Below, piece by piece: positions 57,992 through 64,000 of a stretch of 64,000 nt of DNA; position 1 is the stretch's first letter; each line of letters begins with the position of its first letter. Under the pieces are notes generated by a model, which had not been told where the DNA came from, did no database searches, and saw only the letters and a program-made list of their open reading frames with translations. The stretch is from Clostridium saccharoperbutylacetonicum N1-4(HMT). GTDB taxonomy: Bacteria > Bacillota > Clostridia > Clostridiales > Clostridiaceae. The stretch covers positions 5,207,001-5,271,000 of the forward strand of contig NC_020291.1 of assembly GCF_000340885.1 (NCBI RefSeq), written 5' to 3'. Position numbers and translations under genes: made by a program.

Positions 57992-58369
57992 ATTTCAAAG
58001 TTATAGATATACGATGCAAGAATTATACTTATGCAAAACATACCTAGATCAGATACATATTTATTACAGCGGACTAATGAAATTTTCGCTGGATGGGTTC
58101 TAAGTGGAAGGTTGCACCCATTTCTGCATGTTCCTAAAGTAAATTTATGACAAGCAGAAAATGGAACAACCTTCCACTAATAACCATCACAACTTAATTT
58201 CATATGCCGCTTGCACAAATATGTATCTGATTTCTAGTGTTATGATTATAATTTCTCAATGATACATGTATATTCCATTTATAAGTTTGATTATTAAATT
58301 TGTATCTATAAACAATTTTATATTAGCCTATTAGGCATTATCAAAATAATAGGAGGAAAGTTAAAAATT
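57992..58369. other. 378-bp intergenic region filled by repeat copy 4
   Basis: Almost completely occupied by repeat copy 4. The last 60 bp hold the ribosome site and promoter elements of the surface-protein gene. No terminator apart from the repeat's own hairpins was seen after the binding-protein gene. Confidence 0.6.
58002..58310 (+). repeat. Structured intergenic repeat element, copy 4
   Basis: 309-bp element, nearly identical to copy 3 over the centre (AGTGGAAGGTTG at about 58102 with CAACCTTCCACT at about 58167). Its inner repeat ATCAGATACATATTT pairs perfectly with AAATATGTATCTGAT; compared with copy 1 one pair has changed T-A to C-G in both arms. Terminal repeats TATAGATA and TATCTATA are shorter than in copy 3. 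It lies directly between the binding-protein gene and the surface-protein gene, 60 bp before the latter. Confidence 0.85.
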
Positions 58370-60172
58370 ATGATTAAAAGAATTACAAAATCTACAAGTA
58401 TATTAATCTGTATAGCTTCAATTATATCAATTGCACCAGCTCATGCCGCGGACTATAAGGTATTAGATGCACAAGAAGGAACTATCTATAGTGCAACTGC
58501 AAAAGGAAAAGGTATTTTTCTTGATGGAGAAATAAATGGTGAAGAAGAGGCTGTATATTGGGTATCTGAGGATGGAAAATATAATAAACTAAATGGAATA
58601 AATACTGGAGCTACTTTTAGTGATTTATTATTAAATAAATATCTTGAAATTGATGATGGCTCAAGTGATTATTCTTATATAGATATAACAGATAATTGTA
58701 AATTGTTAGATTACGATGTTAGAGAAGACTTGGAAGATGCTGAAGCAATACTTCTAAAAAGCAAAATTAAACATGATAATGCTGGAAGATTCGACGAAAG
58801 CTATTATAGCAGCTCAAATCTAATTAGTGCTACCATTGAAGGAAAAAATAAATTTCTAAGTTCTAGCAATGGACTTGCCATTTATAAATATAAACTAAAA
58901 GAACCTCAAATTAATGGAGATTATTATTCTACTATATATGCAAATTTACAAGGTAATTATGTTGATGTAGATTATGACTTAGGTAACCTAAAAGTTTCTA
59001 TGAGTACAACTAGTTCTGCTGTCACAATAAAAAATACTAAAGACACTTATGAAATAAAACAAGATGGAATAACTTATGAGTTAAAAGCCGTGATTAAAGA
59101 AAATAAATATGTAACAAGTGATTCTGATACAATATATAGGCTAGCTGATCTTACTATCTATAAAAAAGAAAAGGGTGCTTCCGATTCTACTTATAAGTCT
59201 GCAACAAATGAGTTAAAATTCGGAAAGGACTGCTATCAAGTAACTGATGGAAATTCCGTCACAGTATTACAGAAATTTTCTATGACTCCAGCTATAGATA
59301 CTATTGATGGAATTAAATCTCCTAAAGATTCTACTATTTATTTTATAGCAGATGAGGATGGAAATAATGAGTATTTATTAGGAAAATCAGTTGCTGATGC
59401 AATCAAAAAAATTGGCTTATCTAAAGGAGCAGGAAAAGTAAAGCTAACAGCTAATTCACAAGGACTTTATAGTATGTATCAAGATACTGCACAAAAAAAA
59501 TTATATGTAGAAAAGCTAAAACTAAAATCAAAGAATGGATTTAATTATATAGATTATGATGATTATTATAGTTCAGATGTAGATTCAATAGATAGCTTAA
59601 ATACACCTGGTGGTTTTCCATGGTTTGTAAATAACGCATATGTTAAAGCATGGGATGGTAAAAATTTTAATAAGTTATATAGAATAGATGGATCTATGGA
59701 TAGTGTATCTATAACTAGTAAAGATAATATGATTGCTTGGAATACAGATACTGGAGTGTATTCAATTGTACATAATATAACTTCAACAAAAGATAAAAAT
59801 GCTATTTCAGGAAGTGACACAATAAATCCTCAGACAACGACTAATGCTGCTATTACACTAAATAATTCCTCTAACGGTTGGGTATTAAATCAAGATAATA
59901 CTTGGACTTACACATTACAGGATGGAACAAAGAAAACTGGATGGTTTAATACTAATGGAAGCTGGTATTATTTTAATGCTGATGGAATAATGTCTACAGG
60001 ATGGATTAAGGACAATGATATTTGGTATTTCTTAGACACTTCAGGTTTAATGAAAACTGGATGGATTAATTATAATAGTTCTTGGTATTATTGTAATCCA
60101 TCAGGCGCTATGCTGCATGACACTGTAATTGATGGATATAAATTAGGCATAGATGGAGCTTGGACAAATTAA
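58370..60172 (+). CDS. Secreted surface protein with choline-binding-type repeats
   Basis: Exported protein of 600 aa. Signal peptide MIKRITKSTSILICIASIIS ending near AHAAD. About 470 residues of unrecognised beta-rich sequence with repeating 'YRLADLTIYKK', 'YSMYQDTAQKKLYVEKL' and 'WNTDTGVYSIVHN' strings follow, possibly propeller-like. The C-terminal 110 residues hold wall-binding repeats (GWFNTNGSWYYFNADGIMST, GWIKDNDIWYFLDTSGLMKT, GWINYNSSWYYC) and end in LGIDGAWTN. Start ATG after AGGAGGAAAG. The same closing motif is in the surface protein at 26827. Role probably adhesion or wall-associated ligand binding; no enzyme motif. Confidence 0.85.
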   Translation: MIKRITKSTSILICIASIISIAPAHAADYKVLDAQEGTIYSATAKGKGIFLDGEINGEEEAVYWVSEDGKYNKLNGINTGATFSDLLLNKYLEIDDGSSDYSYIDITDNCKLLDYDVREDLEDAEAILLKSKIKHDNAGRFDESYYSSSNLISATIEGKNKFLSSSNGLAIYKYKLKEPQINGDYYSTIYANLQGNYVDVDYDLGNLKVSMSTTSSAVTIKNTKDTYEIKQDGITYELKAVIKENKYVTSDSDTIYRLADLTIYKKEKGASDSTYKSATNELKFGKDCYQVTDGNSVTVLQKFSMTPAIDTIDGIKSPKDSTIYFIADEDGNNEYLLGKSVADAIKKIGLSKGAGKVKLTANSQGLYSMYQDTAQKKLYVEKLKLKSKNGFNYIDYDDYYSSDVDSIDSLNTPGGFPWFVNNAYVKAWDGKNFNKLYRIDGSMDSVSITSKDNMIAWNTDTGVYSIVHNITSTKDKNAISGSDTINPQTTTNAAITLNNSSNGWVLNQDNTWTYTLQDGTKKTGWFNTNGSWYYFNADGIMSTGWIKDNDIWYFLDTSGLMKTGWINYNSSWYYCNPSGAMLHDTVIDGYKLGIDGAWTN

Positions 60173-60184
60173 CCAACTTAAACA

Positions 60185-60219
60185 CCCCACAAAATCTAAT
60201 TTATTAAGATTTTGTGGGG
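60185..60219. terminator. Bidirectional terminator
   Basis: CCCCACAAAATCT/AGATTTTGTGGGG 13-bp perfect stem with a 9-base loop, between the convergent surface-protein and cupin genes. Confidence 0.8.
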
Positions 60220-60240
60220 CATAATAGCTGTGAAGATATA

Positions 60241-60576
60241 TTATCCTCTTATTAATATGTTTAGTAACTTTACATCACTTACCGCTTCAATTCCATATTG
60301 GATATCTGCTTCTAGTGCAAAAATCTCACCTTCTTTTATTACAGCTTCACTGTTTTCCTTGTAGACAACTTTAGCTTCACCTTCTATAACAATAAACAAG
60401 GATTCCATTTCATAATACTCTTTATCAATACTTTCACCTTTTGCAAAGGAAAAGAATCTCACTTCATGCTTATCATTATCTACTAAAGCTTTACTTGCTA
60501 TTTTGTTTCCTGAGTGGTTCACCATATCTTTCATTTTTATTGGTTCAAAAGGGTTAATATTTCTTAAATACTTCAT
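60241..60576 (-). CDS. Cupin-domain protein (111 aa)
   Basis: Small single-domain cupin. The barrel signature is seen as FAKGESIDKEYYEMESLFIVIEGEAKVVY and IKEGEIFALEADIQYGIEA. The usual metal His residues are largely replaced (E and Y in the first motif), so metal binding is doubtful. It follows another cupin gene by 5 bp; the two form a two-gene unit. Role unknown: small-molecule binding, sensing, or stress protection. Confidence 0.8.
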   Translation of the reverse strand: MKYLRNINPFEPIKMKDMVNHSGNKIASKALVDNDKHEVRFFSFAKGESIDKEYYEMESLFIVIEGEAKVVYKENSEAVIKEGEIFALEADIQYGIEAVSDVKLLNILIRG

Positions 60577-60580
60577 AATT

Positions 60581-60919
60581 TTAACCCTCTTTTACTACTA
60601 TTAAAAGCATTTTCATATCTTCTTTTGCTGTTACTTGATGTTGAATATTTGCTGGCATAACCACTACCTGCCCCTTATGAGCTTCCATCTCTTCATCACC
60701 TATTTTTACAGTTGCTATTCCCTGATGAATATAAATCATAGCATCTCCTTTGGCTGCATGAGGTCCTACTCCTTCACCTTTTCCAAAAGCTAATGCTGTA
60801 AGTCCTACACCTTTCTTTTGAGCCATTGTAACAGTTTCTATTTGTCCTTCCTTGCAACTTACTAAGCTGTCAAAATCTATTGCCTTTGATTTTACTATAT
60901 TTTTAATTAATTCTTCCAT
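60581..60919 (-). CDS. Cupin-domain protein (112 aa)
   Basis: Small cupin with better preserved motifs: [30 protein letters not shown] (motif 1, with His) and [22 protein letters not shown] (motif 2, with His). Start ATG after AAAAGGAG. First of the twin cupin genes; the two together are about 40 percent alike in plan but not in metal residues, suggesting division of labour or a heterodimer. It lies about 180 bp downstream of the large activase-like gene on the same strand. Function unknown. Confidence 0.8.
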   Translation of the reverse strand: MEELIKNIVKSKAIDFDSLVSCKEGQIETVTMAQKKGVGLTALAFGKGEGVGPHAAKGDAMIYIHQGIATVKIGDEEMEAHKGQVVVMPANIQHQVTAKEDMKMLLIVVKEG

Positions 60920-61096
60920 TCTTATCTTCTCCTTTTTTTATATAGAATTTATTATTTTAAAATTTATATACTTTTTTAATAACTTTGAACTTAATAACCT
61001 TATTGTTTCTTTTCTATGTTTTATAAATTCATCAGAATCTATATTTCTTCTTTTTGTAGTATTTCTATCTACTACTCTTAATTACTTTGAAATTTC

Positions 61097-64000
61097 CTAT
61101 AAATATGCTATGAAAGTTTCTATTAATTCTTCATTATTCTTACTTATATTACTATCAAAATATAAGTCTAATATAGGAATATTTAAAAGTTCTTTGTATT
61201 TTTCCCTTAAGATTTTTAGTATTGTAGCAGTATTTTCATACATTGAACTTACAATTATAATTCCATCAACATTTTCAGCTGTAACAAGCTTAGCAAGCCT
61301 GTATCTTCCACTTCCACCCGCATATTGAGGCAGTTTATCTATTAAAACTTCATTTAGACTTTCACTATTTCTATTAAAGGGTGACCTTATCTCTAAGCTT
61401 AAGTTAACCTTCTCAATAATTGTTTTAGCTTCATTTAATATCCTAATTAAAGGTTTATTAACCTTATTTCTCTTATTACAAAAATCACTAAACAACATGT
61501 ATAGCTCTTCACTTAAAGGCTGCTTTATAACTTCATAATCATTTTGCAAACTTTTTATCATATTGCTGTTTAAGTAATCTTTATTTACTACAATAGCTTC
61601 TCCTATTATCAATAATTTTTTTAATCCTTCTTTTTTAGATATATAGTTTCTTATATTTTTTAAAGTTTTATCAAAATATTCATTTGATATTTCATTATTT
61701 TTTATTGTTTCTATTAAATCCTTTAAACATAGTTCTCTCTTATTCTCAGAGCTTAAATTGATTAAGTCTCCAATTACCAATGCTTTAAAGAATTCTAAGC
61801 CAAAATCCTTATTTCCTAAATAATCTTCAATAAATGGAGCTTCAAGTTTTAAATTTTTGCCACATTCTAAAGCTTTATATTGTATTAGCTTTCCATACTG
61901 ACCAAAGGTTTCACTTCCTTCAGTTGTTGGAAAATACAAAGTATATTCTTTTTCATCATTCTTAATCTTATTTGTAACTTCTGCAAGCATACCAGTTAAC
62001 GAAAAATATTCCTTCCCTCTTGAAAAATTCTTTCCTAATTCAATTGTTTTTTCACTTACTGGTTCTAATATCGTTACCTTCTTATTTTTTCTTTCTAAGA
62101 AAGCTTTTAGAATATTACTGAATGGATACATATATGGAATTAATATTTCCTCTTCAAAATCTATTTTATTTTTAGTCTGCCTTTTATTCTGAGCTTTTAT
62201 TATATTTTCAGCTTCTAAACTATCGTTATTTTCACAATTTTTGAGAGAATTTATAAATGCCTCAACCCTTGTAATTACTCCAACTTTTGACGAATGCTCA
62301 TCTACTTCTATATGCAAGTAAGGTTTATTCTCCATTTCCTTTTTAAAGTAATGCATTAATATTGTATCTGGTCCACAGCCATGATTTGTAATATATATAG
62401 GATATAAGTTTTTGTGATTTTTTATAATTTTTGCACCCATTATTATATGTTGTCCAAATGGCCAATACATATTTGAATATTCTTCACCAATATTCATTTC
62501 TGAAGCTTCAAGGTGAGATAAATGAAGTACTCTATATCCTCTTTTTATCAATTCCTTTTCAATTCCCATATTTAATGCTGGATCAACTATATTGTAGACT
62601 CTGCTTACTATTACAAATACTTTTTCATCTTTGTCTATATCTTTTAAAACCTTATTTCCTATAGCTTCCATCTTTTTCTCATAATTCATGAATTTCTTCA
62701 TTCCAGACATTACTGCTGCTGTTGTTTCTATTTTATTTTTTCCAAGGACTTTTCCTATTCCTAATAAAGTCTTAATCATATATTGTTTTCCAAAATTAAA
62801 AGATAGTACTGGTGATATTAATTTAATATTTCTTGCTTCTAAATTAAAGACACTTTCAATTATCTTAGGTGAAGTTTGTATATACACACATGCATAATCT
62901 TCTCTAACCTTTGACCCCGCATGCTTCATGGTGTATAAGTGCGGAAGGAATATGTAATCAACCTTTCTTTCTAAAAGCCAAGCCACATGCCCATTTATCA
63001 ATTTAACTGGGAAACAAGTTTCTTCAAAAGAGTATTCCTGACTAAGCGCAATTATATCTTCATTAGTTGCATCTGAAATCAGTACATTATAGCCTAATTT
63101 TTTAAATATCTCATTGAACATTGGAAACATTTTGTTAAGAAATAATACTCTTGGTATTCCTATTGTTTTTTTAGTTAGCTCTTTATTATTAACATATCCA
63201 TCTAAGAAATATTTTTCATTTTCATCTAAATAACTTATGAATTCTGCTTGCTTATTAATTTTATCTTTATTTCTCATACTTTCTTTTGTTAAAACAGCTG
63301 TTCCTAAAGCACCTGTTACACTGAAGAATTCTGGTACCATTATCTCTTTTTTAAGTAATGCTCTAAATGCATTTACAACCGCTTGATTATGAGCTATCCC
63401 ACCTTGAAGAAATATTTTATTTCCAATTGGTCTAGCTCCAACAACTCTGTTTAAATAATTTTTTACTATAGAATAAGCAAGACCAGCTGAAATATTTTCA
63501 ATACTTTCTCCTTCGCCAATTGCTTTCCCTATATTACCTTCAATAAAAACAGTGCACCTATCTCCTAGATTACAAGGATCATCACCCTTCAACGCTATCT
63601 TTCCAAATTCCTCAAGACTTATTCCAAGCTTTTTTATTTGTTCTTCTATAAAGGCCCCAGTTCCTGCAGCACATATTTTATTCATTTCAAAATCTTTTAC
63701 TAACTTATTTTCTATACATATGTATTTTGAATCCTGCCCACCAATTTCAAAAATTGTATCAACATCACTGCATACATTTACTGCACCTTCAGCCTGTGCT
63801 GTAATTTCATTTACAATTAAATCTGCATTTATTAATTTTCCAATATACTCTCTTCCAGAACCTGTAGTTCCTATTCCTTTAAACTTGAATTCCTTACCTA
63901 ATCTTTCTTTTAATTTTTCAAGATACTCATAAACAACCTCTTTAGGTTTTCCATTTGTTTTTGTATAAATATAATCAATAACATTTTTATCTTCATCAAT
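61097..64000 (-). CDS. 2-hydroxyacyl-CoA dehydratase activase-like large protein, N-terminus outside window
   Basis: Open frame runs to the window edge, so the start is missing; the visible part is 968 residues. The first 240 visible residues are an ASKHA ATPase domain like HgdC/BcrA: IGGQDSKYICIENK, KICAAGTGAFIEEQ and GDRCTVFIEGNI, in which the two Cys that bridge the 4Fe-4S cluster in HgdC are kept, and IFLQGGIAHNQAV. The rest (about 290-960) fits the DUF2229 / HgdB-like part (GIPRVLFLNKMFPMF, YSFEETCFPVKLINGH, ITNHGCGPDTILMHYFKKEM). Large proteins of this build in clostridia have no settled role. No dehydratase subunits are in view. Confidence 0.88.
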   Translation of the reverse strand: MDEDKNVIDYIYTKTNGKPKEVVYEYLEKLKERLGKEFKFKGIGTTGSGREYIGKLINADLIVNEITAQAEGAVNVCSDVDTIFEIGGQDSKYICIENKLVKDFEMNKICAAGTGAFIEEQIKKLGISLEEFGKIALKGDDPCNLGDRCTVFIEGNIGKAIGEGESIENISAGLAYSIVKNYLNRVVGARPIGNKIFLQGGIAHNQAVVNAFRALLKKEIMVPEFFSVTGALGTAVLTKESMRNKDKINKQAEFISYLDENEKYFLDGYVNNKELTKKTIGIPRVLFLNKMFPMFNEIFKKLGYNVLISDATNEDIIALSQEYSFEETCFPVKLINGHVAWLLERKVDYIFLPHLYTMKHAGSKVREDYACVYIQTSPKIIESVFNLEARNIKLISPVLSFNFGKQYMIKTLLGIGKVLGKNKIETTAAVMSGMKKFMNYEKKMEAIGNKVLKDIDKDEKVFVIVSRVYNIVDPALNMGIEKELIKRGYRVLHLSHLEASEMNIGEEYSNMYWPFGQHIIMGAKIIKNHKNLYPIYITNHGCGPDTILMHYFKKEMENKPYLHIEVDEHSSKVGVITRVEAFINSLKNCENNDSLEAENIIKAQNKRQTKNKIDFEEEILIPYMYPFSNILKAFLERKNKKVTILEPVSEKTIELGKNFSRGKEYFSLTGMLAEVTNKIKNDEKEYTLYFPTTEGSETFGQYGKLIQYKALECGKNLKLEAPFIEDYLGNKDFGLEFFKALVIGDLINLSSENKRELCLKDLIETIKNNEISNEYFDKTLKNIRNYISKKEGLKKLLIIGEAIVVNKDYLNSNMIKSLQNDYEVIKQPLSEELYMLFSDFCNKRNKVNKPLIRILNEAKTIIEKVNLSLEIRSPFNRNSESLNEVLIDKLPQYAGGSGRYRLAKLVTAENVDGIIIVSSMYENTATILKILREKYKELLNIPILDLYFDSNISKNNEELIETFIAYL

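Noticed and set aside
60852..61328. 158-aa plus-strand frame across the cupin/activase gap
   Set aside because: It overlaps two real minus-strand genes and reads as AT-rich hydrophobic sequence without a ribosome site.

Overview
This is an AT-rich, densely coded stretch of a Clostridium-type chromosome (low-GC Firmicutes, anaerobic). Strong AGGAGG-type ribosome sites, 2-enoate-reductase-type flavoenzymes, a 2-hydroxyacyl-CoA-dehydratase activase homologue, choline-binding-like surface repeats, glycine riboswitches and clostridial Fur boxes all fit a saccharolytic, plant-polymer-using Clostridium. That assignment is inference. No rRNA, tRNA, integrase, transposase gene or CRISPR array was seen.

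Layout. (1) 1-7.1 kb: an FGGY sugar kinase (cut by the window edge), a flavin ene-reductase, an Fe-dependent alcohol dehydrogenase and a class II aldolase on the minus strand, with a divergent BglG/MtlR-like regulator. (2) 7.1-10.9 kb: a phloretin/diacetylphloroglucinol-hydrolase homologue coupled to an MFS transporter, then a GPH sugar symporter. (3) 11.5-17.7 kb: an MFS efflux pump with its TetR regulator, a second ene-reductase, an OFA-type transporter and a divergent PadR regulator. (4) 17.8-26.6 kb: a HAD phosphatase, a GH1 6-phospho-beta-glucosidase with divergent RpiR regulator, a Cys-rich small protein, and a secreted domain-permuted GH3 with a divergent AraC regulator. (5) 26.8-35 kb: a surface protein, a tRNA dihydrouridine synthase, a chemoreceptor, a PucR regulator and an amino-acid permease under a tandem glycine riboswitch. 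(6) 35-45.5 kb: an unusual U32-like / Cys-rich / beta-lactamase-fold gene trio, a queuosine-precursor transporter with a candidate preQ1-type riboswitch, a secreted nucleotidase, a YibE/F protein and a secreted esterase. (7) 45.6-58 kb: an AraC-GH39 fusion and two Fur-controlled siderophore ABC systems around a regulator, an esterase and a formate/nitrite channel. (8) 58-64 kb: a surface protein, twin cupins and a large activase-like protein running off the window.

How the parts may work together. Regions 1-4 look like a plant-glycoside toolkit. Glycosidases and sugar transporters would release and take up sugars; kinase, aldolase and alcohol dehydrogenase would handle a deoxy- or pentose sugar; two ene-reductases, a phloretin-hydrolase homologue, MFS/OFA carriers and a PadR phenolic-type regulator could process the phenolic aglycone. 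This is inference from neighbourhood and family, not proof.

The most notable non-coding signal is a family of four approximately 300-315 bp intergenic elements (near 32.9, 39.8, 42.5 and 58.0 kb). They have nested terminal inverted repeats and a central hairpin whose paired bases change together between copies, as expected of a MITE-like element or a structured RNA under folding constraint.
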